From the NCBI GenBank assembly GCA_001544655.2, contig FCOD02000007.1:1-64000 (forward strand): a DNA stretch of 64,000 bases, read 5' to 3'. Both the position numbers and the translations under genes were made by a program. The notes under the pieces are model-generated. The model was not told where the DNA came from, searched no databases, and saw only the letters and a list, made by a program, of their open reading frames with translations. Shown here in pieces: positions 1 through 8,580 of this stretch. Origin of the DNA: Caballeronia turbans (GTDB taxonomy: Bacteria; Pseudomonadota; Gammaproteobacteria; Burkholderiales; Burkholderiaceae). Numbering within the stretch: position 1 is the first letter of the stretch; each line of letters opens with the position of its first letter.

Positions 1-48
1 GCCGATGATAGTGCGGATACCCGTGTGAAAGTAGGTAATCGTCAGGCT
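1..48 (+). rRNA. rrf: 5S ribosomal RNA, 3' end (partial)
   Basis: The first 48 bases match the 3' third of a betaproteobacterial 5S rRNA, with the GATAGTGCGGAT segment and the closing TCGTCAGGCT that pairs with the 5' TGCCTGACGA end lying outside the window. It is cut by the left edge. An rRNA operon therefore runs into the window from the left and ends at the hairpin that follows. Confidence 0.85.
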
Positions 49-64
49 CCTCATGCGATAAACA

Positions 65-94
65 AAAACCCCACCCCGCAAAGGTGGGGTTTTT
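65..94 (+). terminator. rho-independent terminator of the rRNA operon
   Basis: A CCCCACC / GGTGGGG stem, extended by flanking A and T runs, is followed by TTTT. It lies about 17 bases after the 5S end, where the rRNA operon terminator is expected. Confidence 0.85.
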
Positions 95-221
95 GCGTTT
101 GGGAACCGAATTCTTCCAAGAAAGTTCGTTCCAACACCATCCCATCTCCGATGCACGGTTTCAGTCGGTAGAATGGCGTCGAAAGGTTGTAACCATCATG
201 CCGACCCTTCCCGGAGCGCAT

Positions 222-866
222 ATGAGAACGAGCCTGTTGATTGCCGCCGTCAGCGCCGCGTTGCTTGTCGCGGCGTGTGGCAAGAAGAACGATGCAAGCG
301 AGTCCAGCCTGGGCGCTGCGATTTCCGCCGACATGAAAACGAATCGCGGCCTGCTATGCCTGAATCGAAGTGGTCGTGGGCCGTACGCGTTCCCATCTGT
401 CTATAGCAATCGCGACCTCAACGAATATTCCGCTGCCGCACTGCGCGAGCAACTCGCCGCGCTCGAAAAAAGCGGGCTCATTGCGCGCGCGGCGCCGACT
501 CCGGCGAACGCCAACGCCAAGCAGAACGGCATCGCGTACGGTCTCACTGGCGAAGGGCAGAAATATGCGGTCGAAACCAACCGCCCCGCCGGCGACCCCA
601 ACGCCACGAGCGACCCGCGCGCCTGGATGCTTTGCTATGCGCACGTCAAGCTGGACAAGGTCGTCGGCTGGACGGAGCCCGATCCTACGGCTCACCGCTC
701 GGACGTCACGTACACCTACAAGCTCGAAAGCGTGGCCCCGTGGATGGACGATCGTGACATCAAGCGCGCCTTTCCCGACGTGACCGCCGCCGACCGCGAG
801 GCCGGTGAAACGAAGCTGCACATTATTCTCGAGCAGCGCGAGGACGGCTGGGTGCGGGTGGATTGA
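222..866 (+). CDS. hypothetical lipoprotein
   Basis: A 214-residue protein of unknown function. It begins with a basic and hydrophobic signal segment (MRTSLLIAAVSAALLVAAC) ending in a lipobox, so the Cys at residue 19 is the probable lipidation site and the protein should be membrane anchored. After that comes a charged region and a mixed alpha/beta body with no motif I can name. The ATG at 222 was chosen because it gives a clean signal peptide; an in-frame ATG at 198 would add eight residues. The stop overlaps a possible TTG start of the LacI gene, but function is probably unrelated. It is oriented away from the rRNA operon behind its terminator. Confidence 0.7.
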   Translation: MRTSLLIAAVSAALLVAACGKKNDASESSLGAAISADMKTNRGLLCLNRSGRGPYAFPSVYSNRDLNEYSAAALREQLAALEKSGLIARAAPTPANANAKQNGIAYGLTGEGQKYAVETNRPAGDPNATSDPRAWMLCYAHVKLDKVVGWTEPDPTAHRSDVTYTYKLESVAPWMDDRDIKRAFPDVTAADREAGETKLHIILEQREDGWVRVD

Positions 867-895
867 AGCCGCCGGCCCCGCTTTCGAAATCACAC

Positions 896-1936
896 ATGCC
901 GCCATCGTCCTTCGATCCTTCCGCCGGCCCGCCGCGCATGTCTGATGTCGCGCGTCTCGCCGGCGTTTCGAAGATGACCGTATCCCGCGTGCTCGCCGGC
1001 CACAGTGTCGCGGTGGCGACGCGCGCTCGCGTCCAGAAGGCAATCGACGAACTCGGCTACGTCGCCGATGCCGCCGCGGGCGCCTTGTCGTCCGGACGCT
1101 CGGAGTTCGTCGCCGTGCTGGTTCCGTCGCTCGCAAGTTCCAACTTTTCGGACACCGTACGCGGTCTTTCCGCGTCGCTCGAGCCGCACGGCCTGCAATT
1201 GCTGATCGGAGACACGGACTACCATCTGGATCGCGAAGAACGGCTCGTGCGCTCGATGCTGCGTCATCAGCCGCGCTGCATCGCGCTGACCGGTTCGCGT
1301 CATACGGAAGCGACGCGCACGCTGCTGCGCCGCTCCGGCGTGCCCGTCGTGGAGATGTGGGATTCGCCGTCCGATCCGATCGATGCCGCCGTCGGGTTCT
1401 CCAACGTCAGCGCCGCAAGAGAGATGGTGCGCTATCTGGCGGACAAAGGCCACGAACGCATCGGCTTTCTCGGCGGGGCGAGCGAGCTGGACCGTCGCGG
1501 CCTGGATCGTTTGAAGGGCTTTCGCGCGCAGATGAAGGCGCTCGGTCTGGACGACGAACGCATCATTCGTCTCGGCGATTCTCCGATCACGATGAGTCAC
1601 GGCGGCCCCGCGATGGCCGAATTGCTCGACACCTGGCCCGACACGCAAGCCGTGATGTGCGTCAGCGACATGTCTGCGTTCGGCGCGATAATGGAATGTC
1701 ACCGGCGCGGCCTCGTCGTGCCGGACGACATCGCCGTCGCGGGCTTCGGTAACTTCGAAGTAGCCGCCTGCTGCACGCCATCGATCACGACGATTTCCGT
1801 CGATGCATACGGGATCGGCTCGCGGACCGGCGCGACCTTGCTGGCGGCGCTGGAGGCGCGCGAGCAAGGCATCGTCGGGCCGAGCGGCAAGCGCGTGCGC
1901 GTCGCTTATTCCGTGGTGCCGCGCGAAAGCGCCTGA
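896..1936 (+). CDS. LacI/GalR-family transcriptional regulator of sugar-acid use
   Basis: This 346-residue protein has a LacI-type helix-turn-helix near its N terminus (MSDVARLAGVSKMTVSRVLA) with the hinge-helix region after it, followed by a periplasmic-binding-protein-like sensor domain. Members of this family bind palindromic operators and release them on binding a sugar or sugar acid. The next two genes encode a sugar-acid dehydratase and a sugar dehydrogenase, and a perfect palindrome with the GntR-type core GTTACCGGTAAC lies between this gene and them, so it most likely represses that operon. Start choice is uncertain: ATG at 896 is taken, but ATG 938 sits right before the HTH and a TTG at 863 is also in frame. 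Confidence 0.85.
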   Translation: MPPSSFDPSAGPPRMSDVARLAGVSKMTVSRVLAGHSVAVATRARVQKAIDELGYVADAAAGALSSGRSEFVAVLVPSLASSNFSDTVRGLSASLEPHGLQLLIGDTDYHLDREERLVRSMLRHQPRCIALTGSRHTEATRTLLRRSGVPVVEMWDSPSDPIDAAVGFSNVSAAREMVRYLADKGHERIGFLGGASELDRRGLDRLKGFRAQMKALGLDDERIIRLGDSPITMSHGGPAMAELLDTWPDTQAVMCVSDMSAFGAIMECHRRGLVVPDDIAVAGFGNFEVAACCTPSITTISVDAYGIGSRTGATLLAALEAREQGIVGPSGKRVRVAYSVVPRESA

Positions 1937-1976
1937 GCCGAAGCAGTGCGCCGAGTGCGTGCTAACATTGAGTCGA

Positions 1977-1992
1977 ATGTTACCGGTAACGT
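1977..1992. promoter_or_regulatory. putative LacI/GntR-type operator
   Basis: The sequence ATGTTACCGGTAACGT contains a 12-base perfect palindrome (GTTACCGGTAAC, 1979-1990) with a central CG step, the form bound by GntR/IdnR-like LacI-family repressors. It is 40 bases after the regulator stop and 24 bases before the dehydratase start; a TATAAA-like box at 1996-2001 overlaps its downstream edge, so binding would block the promoter. Confidence 0.7.
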
Positions 1993-2015
1993 AAATATAA
2001 ACAGAGAGACATCCC

Positions 2016-3800
2016 ATGCCCCAACAGAATCCCAGGCGACTGCGCAGCCAGGAATGGTTCGACGATCCCTCGCACGCCGACATGACGGCTCTATACGTCG
2101 AGCGTTTCATGAACTACGGCCTGACGCGCGAGGAATTGCAATCGGGCCGACCGATCATCGGCATTGCGCAGACCGGCAGCGATCTGGCGCCGTGCAATCG
2201 CCATCACATCGAACTCGCCGCGCGAACGAAGGCAGGCATTCGCGATGCCGGTGGCATTCCAATGGAGTTCCCCGTGCATCCGCTCGCGGAGCAGAGCCGC
2301 CGCCCGACCGCCGCGCTCGATCGCAATCTCGCCTATCTCGGTCTGGTTGAAATCCTGCACGGCTTTCCGCTCGACGGCGTCGTGCTCACCACCGGTTGCG
2401 ACAAGACGACGCCGGCGTGCCTGATGGCCGCGGCCACCGTCGACATGCCCGCGATCGTGCTCTCGGGCGGCCCGATGCTCGACGGCTGGCACGAAGGCAA
2501 GCGCGTCGGTTCAGGCACCGTGATCTGGCATGCGCGCAACCTGCTCGCGGCGGGCGAGATCGATTACGAAGGCTTCATGCGCCTGACGACGGCGTCGTCG
2601 CCGTCCATCGGCCATTGCAATACGATGGGCACCGCGCTTTCGATGAACAGTCTCGCCGAAGCGCTCGGCATGTCCCTGCCGACGTGCGCGAGCATTCCCG
2701 CCGCATATCGCGAGCGCGGGCAGATGGCGTACGCGACTGGCAAGCGCATCGTCGATATGGTGCGCGAGGATCTGAAGCCGTCGAAAATCATGACGCACGA
2801 CGCGTTCATCAACGCAATCGTGGTCGCCTCAGCGCTCGGCGCATCGACGAATTGCCCCCCGCATCTGATCGCGATCGCGCGGCACATAGGCATCGAGTTG
2901 AGTCTCGATGATTGGCAACGCCATGGCGAACAGGTGCCGCTCATCGTGAACTGCATGCCCGCCGGCGAATATCTCGGCGAGAGCTTTCATCGCTCGGGCG
3001 GGGTGCCCGCGGTCATGCGGCAACTCGACAAGGCGGGACTCATCAGACGCGATTGCCTGACCGTGTCGGGCCGCACGATCGGCGAGATCGCGAACGATGC
3101 GCCGGCCGCCGACAATGAAGTCATCCGCACCACGGACGATCCGCTGAAACACGGCGCGGGCTTCATGGTCCTGTCGGGCAATTTCTTCGATAGCGCGATC
3201 ATGAAGATGTCGGTCGTCGGCGATGCGTTCAGAAAGACGTACTTGAGCGAGCCCGGTGCGGAAAACGCTTTCGAGGCGCGCGCAATCGTCTTCGATGGCC
3301 CCGAGGATTACCACGCGCGCATCAACGATCCGTCGCTCGACATCGACGAACATTGCATCCTCGTGATTCGCGGCTGCGGCACGGTGGGTTATCCGGGCAG
3401 CGCGGAAGTCGTGAACATGGCGCCGCCCGCCGAACTGATCAAGCGCGGCATCGATTCGCTGCCCTGCATGGGAGACGGACGCCAGAGCGGGACGTCCGCG
3501 AGCCCGTCGATTCTCAACATGTCACCCGAAGCGGCGGTGGGCGGCGGTCTCGCGCTCCTGCGCACGAACGACAGGATTCGCGTCGATCTGAACGCGCGCA
3601 GCGTGAACGTGCTGCTGGACGAAGCCGAGCTCGAAAGCCGCCGCGCGCAATCCGCATTCGCCGCGCCGGTCGCGCAGACGCCGTGGCAGGAGTTGTATCG
3701 ACAAACGGTAGGACAGTTGTCGACGGGCGGCTGTCTCGAACCCGCGACCCTGTATCTGAAGGTGATCGAAACGCGCGGCAATCCGCGCCATTCACACTGA
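2016..3800 (+). CDS. xylD: IlvD/Edd-family sugar-acid dehydratase, D-xylonate dehydratase-like
   Basis: A 594-residue dehydratase of the IlvD/Edd family, which uses an Fe-S cluster and Mg to convert aldonic acids to 2-keto-3-deoxy acids. The conserved stretches GIAQTGSDLAPCN, TTGCDKTTPA and GHCNTMGTA carry the cluster-binding cysteines, and the C-terminal GDGRQSGTSASPSILN segment is also typical. Length and sequence resemble, from memory, the Caulobacter D-xylonate dehydratase XylD (about 591 residues), including the opening RRLRSQEWFDDPSHADMTAL. It is followed after 10 bases by a XylB-like dehydrogenase, which supports an oxidative pentose pathway. Substrate could also be L-arabinonate or another pentonate. 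Regulation is probably by the upstream LacI protein. Confidence 0.85.
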   Translation: MPQQNPRRLRSQEWFDDPSHADMTALYVERFMNYGLTREELQSGRPIIGIAQTGSDLAPCNRHHIELAARTKAGIRDAGGIPMEFPVHPLAEQSRRPTAALDRNLAYLGLVEILHGFPLDGVVLTTGCDKTTPACLMAAATVDMPAIVLSGGPMLDGWHEGKRVGSGTVIWHARNLLAAGEIDYEGFMRLTTASSPSIGHCNTMGTALSMNSLAEALGMSLPTCASIPAAYRERGQMAYATGKRIVDMVREDLKPSKIMTHDAFINAIVVASALGASTNCPPHLIAIARHIGIELSLDDWQRHGEQVPLIVNCMPAGEYLGESFHRSGGVPAVMRQLDKAGLIRRDCLTVSGRTIGEIANDAPAADNEVIRTTDDPLKHGAGFMVLSGNFFDSAIMKMSVVGDAFRKTYLSEPGAENAFEARAIVFDGPEDYHARINDPSLDIDEHCILVIRGCGTVGYPGSAEVVNMAPPAELIKRGIDSLPCMGDGRQSGTSASPSILNMSPEAAVGGGLALLRTNDRIRVDLNARSVNVLLDEAELESRRAQSAFAAPVAQTPWQELYRQTVGQLSTGGCLEPATLYLKVIETRGNPRHSH

Positions 3801-3810
3801 GCGAGCCGCC

Positions 3811-4578
3811 ATGTCCTACGCCATCTACCCGAGTCTTGCGGACAAGCGCGTCGTCGTGACGGGCGGCGGCAGCGGCATCGGCGCGGCGATCGTCGAGGCG
3901 TTCGCGAAGCAGGGCGCGCGCGTGTTCTTCATCGATGTCGCCGAGGCCGATTCGCGGCAACTCGAACAGGCCCTCGCGAGCGAGAAGCATGCGCCGACGT
4001 TTCTGCATTGCGATCTGCGCGACACGGCCGCCATCGAAAAGGCCTTCGACGACATCGCCAGCGAAGCCGGTTCAATCGACGTGCTGGTCAACAACGCCGC
4101 GAACGACGACCGCCATCAGTGGGACAACGTGAGCAGCGCGTACTGGGACGAGCGCATGGCCGTCAATCTGCGGCATCAGTTTTTCTGCGCGCAGGCCGCG
4201 GCAGAGCGCATGCGCACGCAGAAGCACGGCGCGATCGTCAATATGGGCTCGATTTCGTGGCATCTCGCGTTGCCCGATCTCACGCTCTACATGACCGCGA
4301 AGGCCGCGATCGAAGGACTCACGCGCGGGCTCGCGCGCGAACTCGGCGAGCATGGCATCCGCGTGAACACGGTGATTCCCGGCGCCGTGCGCACGCCGCG
4401 TCAGACGAAGCTGTGGCAATCGCCCGAAAGCGGGGCGAAACTGCTCGCGCAGCAATGCCTGCACGAGCGGATCGACCCGGAACACATCGCCCGCATGGTG
4501 CTGTTTCTCGCATCGGACGACGCGGCACGCTGCACCGCGCGCGACTATTACGTCGATGCGGGCTGGTTCGGCACGTGA
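3811..4578 (+). CDS. xylB: SDR-family sugar dehydrogenase, D-xylose 1-dehydrogenase-like
   Basis: A 255-residue short-chain dehydrogenase with the Rossmann motif TGGGSGIG, the NNA motif after strand 4, and a catalytic Ser-Tyr-Lys set visible in MGSISWHLALPDLTLYMTAK. It resembles Caulobacter XylB, the NAD-dependent xylose dehydrogenase, sharing the N-terminal YAIYPSL, the NDDRH segment and the C-terminal YYVDAGW ending. Its product lactone, after hydrolysis, is the substrate of the dehydratase encoded 10 bases upstream. No lactonase, dioxo-acid dehydratase or transporter for the pathway is in this window, so the rest of the route must be elsewhere. The symbol refers to the dehydrogenase, not to xylulokinase, which shares the name. 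Confidence 0.8.
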   Translation: MSYAIYPSLADKRVVVTGGGSGIGAAIVEAFAKQGARVFFIDVAEADSRQLEQALASEKHAPTFLHCDLRDTAAIEKAFDDIASEAGSIDVLVNNAANDDRHQWDNVSSAYWDERMAVNLRHQFFCAQAAAERMRTQKHGAIVNMGSISWHLALPDLTLYMTAKAAIEGLTRGLARELGEHGIRVNTVIPGAVRTPRQTKLWQSPESGAKLLAQQCLHERIDPEHIARMVLFLASDDAARCTARDYYVDAGWFGT

Positions 4579-4596
4579 CGCATGACGTAATGCGTT

Positions 4597-4929
4597 TCAG
4601 ATGCGCGCATCGCGACGCCGCGTCACCTTCGGCGTCGCCCTGACGGTCGGCATCGTGCCGCTTTCGATGCAATGCTGCACGGCATCTGCGGCTTCGTCAT
4701 AGTCGCGTTCATCGAGCCAGTGCCAGACTGCCGCGAGAAAGAGGCCGAGTCCCGCATGCCCGCAATGGGCGATTACCTCGGCGATGCCTTCCGCGAGCGC
4801 GTCGTTGCGGCCCTCGGGCTGCATCGCGCTCGCGACATGCGATGCCGTGCGCGATACCAGCATCGCGTGCATCGTATGCAGTTGCGGATTGAACGTGCTT
4901 GCGGCGTTTTTTCTTTGACTGCTGCCCAT
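4597..4929 (-). CDS. conserved hypothetical protein
   Basis: A 110-residue, probably cytosolic protein transcribed toward the dehydrogenase gene. It has no signal peptide. The centre contains GNDALAEGIAEVIAHC-like helical sequence followed by a hydrophobic helix and an acidic WLDERDYDEAADAVQ segment, and the tail is basic. I do not recognise a family. The ATG at 4929 (MGSSQRKNAAS) is the only long start in a frame whose composition looks coding. The 272 bases between it and the next gene form a divergent promoter region. Confidence 0.55.
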   Translation of the reverse strand: MGSSQRKNAASTFNPQLHTMHAMLVSRTASHVASAMQPEGRNDALAEGIAEVIAHCGHAGLGLFLAAVWHWLDERDYDEAADAVQHCIESGTMPTVRATPKVTRRRDARI

Positions 4930-5201
4930 GAAACCCCCGTCTCTGGCTCGGCATGCGGCGACGGCATTGGAATTGCGTGCGCGCCGCGAGTGATTCTTCG
5001 AATGCGCCTTTTCTTAGGCGATGGGGTCGACTTACGCAAGAAGCGGGCCGACGGTCCACTTCGACCGGCGAACTTCGTTTCGCGCCTTATATAACGGCGC
5101 AGCACGCATCCTGCTGGGAACGGAGAAAAAAGCGTGTAAAGACGATCGCGCATGCATTTCATACAATTCAGCGCCGTGTGCGGCAAGCAATCCATCAAAA
5201 C

Positions 5202-6386
5202 ATGCGTCTTATGTCCTACTTTTGGTCGGCTGTATTCGCTTTGATCGCGGGCTGCTCGTCGGGCGCAACCGCGCGCAGTGATGAATCCGCGCATGCACCG
5301 GAATCGCAACAGCCGCAAGCGCTGCACCACGCGAAGCGCACCGCGTCCGGCTTCGAAAACGATTATGGTCATCTGCCGCGCGAATCGTTTCTGAAGTGGC
5401 GCTGGGAGCGCTTCACGCATGGCTTGCCGAAACCGCCCGCGAACGGCTATCACTTTCCGATGGCGCATCCCGACATCGCGTGGCTCAAGGCCAACCGCAC
5501 CGCCGATACGCTCACGTGGATCGGCCATGCGAGCGCGCTGGTACAGATCGACGGCGTGAACATCCTCACCGATCCGGTGTTCTCCGAGCGCGCATCGCCG
5601 TTCTCGTTCGCGGGCCCGAAGCGCAAGACGCCGCCCGGCCTCACGCTGAACGAGCTGCCGCACATCGACATCGTGCTGATTTCGCACAATCACTACGATC
5701 ATCTCGACAAGCCGAGTATCGAAGCGCTCAACCGGCAACCGGGCGGCCCTCCGCGCTTTCTCGTGCCGCTCGGGATCAGGCAGTGGATGAAGGACATCGG
5801 CGTGACGAACGTCGAAGAACTCGACTGGAGCGACGAGACGCACGCTGCCGGGCTGAATATCTGGTTCGTGCCGAGCCAGCACTGGTCGGCGCGCACGCCG
5901 TTCGACCGCGCGGAAACCCTGTGGGGCGGCTGGGTCGTGAAGACGCCGGCAGGCGCGGCGCATCCGTACTCGTTTTACTTCGCGGGCGACACGGGCTATT
6001 CGCCGGACTTTCGCGATATCGGCGCGCGGTTCGGCGGTTTCGATCTCGCGCTGATTCCGATCGGCGCCTACGATCCGCGCTGGTTCATGCACGCGCAGCA
6101 CGTCGATCCCGAGGAAGCGGTGCGTGTTTTCCAGGACGTCCACGCGAAGAAGGCGATCGGCATTCACTGGGGTTCATTCGAACTGACCGACGAGCCGCTC
6201 GACGAACCGCCACGCCGGCTCGCCGACGCCGTGCGCCGCGCCGGCCTGCCCGCAGACGCCTTCACCGTACTGAAACACGGTGAAATGATTCGCCTCGACA
6301 CGCCGAACTCAAGCGCAGCCACAAGCGGCCGTAAACACGGTCTGGGAGCGCGGCTTTCACGCGCACGAATTCTTCCTGCAAATTGA
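5202..6386 (+). CDS. metallo-beta-lactamase-fold hydrolase, lipoprotein (NAPE-PLD/UlaG-like)
   Basis: A 394-residue protein with a short signal sequence ending in a lipobox (FALIAGC), so it is probably anchored in the cell envelope. The body is a metallo-beta-lactamase fold: GHASALVQIDG and NILTDPVF begin the fold, ISHNHYDHLD is the HxHxDH metal motif, SQHWSART gives the third metal histidine, FAGDTGYS the bridging aspartate, and GIHWGSF the last histidine. This arrangement is that of the N-acyl-phosphatidylethanolamine phospholipase D-like and UlaG-like group, which hydrolyse phosphodiester or lactone bonds. The substrate here is unknown. ATG 5202 is used; ATG 5211 would give MSYFW and the same lipobox. 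Confidence 0.8.
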   Translation: MRLMSYFWSAVFALIAGCSSGATARSDESAHAPESQQPQALHHAKRTASGFENDYGHLPRESFLKWRWERFTHGLPKPPANGYHFPMAHPDIAWLKANRTADTLTWIGHASALVQIDGVNILTDPVFSERASPFSFAGPKRKTPPGLTLNELPHIDIVLISHNHYDHLDKPSIEALNRQPGGPPRFLVPLGIRQWMKDIGVTNVEELDWSDETHAAGLNIWFVPSQHWSARTPFDRAETLWGGWVVKTPAGAAHPYSFYFAGDTGYSPDFRDIGARFGGFDLALIPIGAYDPRWFMHAQHVDPEEAVRVFQDVHAKKAIGIHWGSFELTDEPLDEPPRRLADAVRRAGLPADAFTVLKHGEMIRLDTPNSSAATSGRKHGLGARLSRARILPAN

Positions 6387-6461
6387 GGCGCCTCATCGTC
6401 GAGGCGACTCGCGGTTGTGCGCGGCGCGGCAATCGTCTTTATCACTGATGGGGCTCATCGC

Positions 6462-8087
6462 GTGAAGCAACTGTCCATTCGGCATCGCATTCTGGCCAGC
6501 TTCGGCATCATTCTTTCACTGATGCTCGTCATGGCGGCACTGTCGTACACGCTGCTTGGCGGAATCGATCGCGAAGCCAAGAGTCTCGAAGACGATTCGA
6601 TGCTCGGCGTCTCGCTTTCCAGCGATCTGCGCGCGACATGGTTCGAGAACTACGCGATCACGCAGCGGCTCGTCTTCATCGACAAGGACGCCGAACAGGT
6701 GCGCCGCGATACGCAGCGTCTCGCCGAAACGCGCGCCACGATCGACAAGCTGATGGACACCTACGTGCCTACCATCTTCGAAGAAGATGACCGGCGCCTC
6801 TTCAACGATTTCAAGCGCCAGCGCGACCTTTACCTTCCGGTTCAGGACGAGACGCTGCGCGAACTCGCGAGCTCGAAGGACGCGGCCGCCGCGACCTTCA
6901 ACACGCGTCTCGCGCCGGTATGGGAAGCAGGACAGACCGCGACGCGCGCGCTCGTCGACCATAACGAGAGCTTCAACGCGAAATCCGTGGAAAGCATTCG
7001 CGGCTCGGTGCAGAAGTCGGAAGCGACGCTCATCGTCATCATGCTCATTGCGATTGCGGCGGCAGCGGTGCTCGGCTTCATGCTGATGAAGGCGCTGACG
7101 GTGCCGATGCTGCGCATGGTCGATGTGGTGGACAAGATGCGCACCGGCGACCTCACGCAGCGGCTCGCGCTCGCGCGCCGCGACGAATTCGGCACGCTGG
7201 AAGCGGGCTTCAATCGCATGACCGACGAGCTCACGGGTCTTGTCGGCCAGGCGCAGAAATCGGCTGTGCAGGTGACGACATCGGTATCTGAGATCGCGGC
7301 GACCGCGCGCGAGCAGCAGGCCACCGCGAGCGAGACGGCCGCGACGACGACGGAAATCGGCGCGACCTCGCGCGAGATTTTCGCCACGGCGCGCGACCTC
7401 GTGCGCACGATGAACGAAGTGTCGGGCGTGGCGGAGCAATCGGCGGCGCTCGCGGGCACGGGTCAGGCGGGACTCACGCGCATGGAGGAAACCATGCGCC
7501 TCGTGATGGAAGCGGCGGGCTCGGTGAACGGCAAGCTCGCGATCCTCAACGAAAAGGCGGGCAATATCAATCAGGTCGTCGCGACCATCACGAAAGTCGC
7601 GGATCAGACCAACTTGCTCTCGCTGAACGCGGCGATCGAGGCGGAGAAGGCGGGCGAGTATGGGCGCGGCTTCGCGGTCGTCGCGACCGAGATTCGCCGT
7701 CTCGCGGATCAGACGGCCGTCGCCACGTTCGACATCGAACAGATGGTGAAGGAGATCCAGTCCGCCGTCGCGGCAGGCGTGATGGGCATGGACAAGTTCT
7801 CCGAGGAAGTGCGCCGCGGCATGCTCGATGTGCAGCAAGTCGGCGGTCAGCTTTCGCAGATCATCCATCAGGTACAGACGCTCGCGCCGCGCTTCTCGAT
7901 GATCAACGAAGGCATGCAGACGCAGGCCACCGGCGCGGACCAGATCTCGCAGGCGCTGTCGCAACTGTCCGAAGCCGCGCAGCAGACGGCCGAATCGCTG
8001 CGCCAGTCGACGCAGGCGATCGACGATCTCACGCATGTCGCGAACGGCCTGCGCACGGGCGTGTCGCGCTTCAAGGTGGCGGCTTGA
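6462..8087 (+). CDS. wspA: WspA-type methyl-accepting chemotaxis protein (surface sensor)
   Basis: This 541-residue receptor has an N-terminal membrane helix (about residues 8-32), a periplasmic four-helix sensor domain, a second membrane helix near residue 190-212, a HAMP domain and the cytoplasmic signalling hairpin, whose tip reads [20 protein letters not shown]. It is the first gene of a seven-gene set in the exact order of wspABCDEFR, which identifies it as the receptor of the Wsp system: it senses surface contact or envelope stress and activates the kinase WspE. GTG at 6462 is taken as start because it leaves the short basic leader before helix 1; a GTG at 6417 would add 15 residues of poor quality. 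Confidence 0.92.
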   Translation: MKQLSIRHRILASFGIILSLMLVMAALSYTLLGGIDREAKSLEDDSMLGVSLSSDLRATWFENYAITQRLVFIDKDAEQVRRDTQRLAETRATIDKLMDTYVPTIFEEDDRRLFNDFKRQRDLYLPVQDETLRELASSKDAAAATFNTRLAPVWEAGQTATRALVDHNESFNAKSVESIRGSVQKSEATLIVIMLIAIAAAAVLGFMLMKALTVPMLRMVDVVDKMRTGDLTQRLALARRDEFGTLEAGFNRMTDELTGLVGQAQKSAVQVTTSVSEIAATAREQQATASETAATTTEIGATSREIFATARDLVRTMNEVSGVAEQSAALAGTGQAGLTRMEETMRLVMEAAGSVNGKLAILNEKAGNINQVVATITKVADQTNLLSLNAAIEAEKAGEYGRGFAVVATEIRRLADQTAVATFDIEQMVKEIQSAVAAGVMGMDKFSEEVRRGMLDVQQVGGQLSQIIHQVQTLAPRFSMINEGMQTQATGADQISQALSQLSEAAQQTAESLRQSTQAIDDLTHVANGLRTGVSRFKVAA

Positions 8088-8109
8088 CGTTCCATTGAGG
8101 CGCGCCGCG

Positions 8110-8580
8110 ATGCTCTTCGTCCAGTTCACGCTCGGGTCCGACCGCTATCTGCTCGACAGCGCGCACGTCGAACGCATGCTGCCGCTCGCGCCGCTGAAGG
8201 CGTTGCCGGGCGCGCCCGCCTGGGTCGCGGGCGTGCTCGATTACGAAGGCGCGAGCGTGCCCGTCATCGATATCGCGGCGCTTGCGCTCGGGCGCGCATC
8301 GCAGGAAAGGCTTTCGACGCGGCTCGCGCTCGTCGCGTATCCGCGTTGCGGCGACGACGGCGTGACGACGCTTCATCGGCTCGGTCTTCTGCTCGAACAG
8401 GCGACGCGCACCGTCACATTCGATGCCGCTTCGTTCAGCGATGCGGGCATCGACACGCCGCACGCGCGCTATCTCGGCCCGCTCACGCGCGACGAAGCGG
8501 GGCTGCTGCAATGGGTGCGCATCGAGCATCTGTTGCCCGACGACGTGCAGGCGCTGCTTTTCGCCGGGAGCGACGCATGA
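8110..8580 (+). CDS. wspB: WspB CheW-like coupling protein
   Basis: A 156-residue single CheW domain (LFVQFTLGSDRYLLDSAHVE..., with VAGVLDYEGASVPVIDI as the conserved core). Coupling proteins bridge the receptor WspA and the histidine kinase WspE. It starts 22 bases after wspA and its stop overlaps the wspC start by four bases (ATGA), so translation is coupled. In the Wsp system two CheW-like proteins exist; this one, next to wspA, corresponds to WspB. Confidence 0.9.
   Translation: MLFVQFTLGSDRYLLDSAHVERMLPLAPLKALPGAPAWVAGVLDYEGASVPVIDIAALALGRASQERLSTRLALVAYPRCGDDGVTTLHRLGLLLEQATRTVTFDAASFSDAGIDTPHARYLGPLTRDEAGLLQWVRIEHLLPDDVQALLFAGSDA

Noticed and set aside
4773-6167. 464-codon minus-strand open frame opposite the metallo-beta-lactamase gene
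   Set aside because: Shadow frame; the plus strand shows the HxHxDH motif and lipobox.
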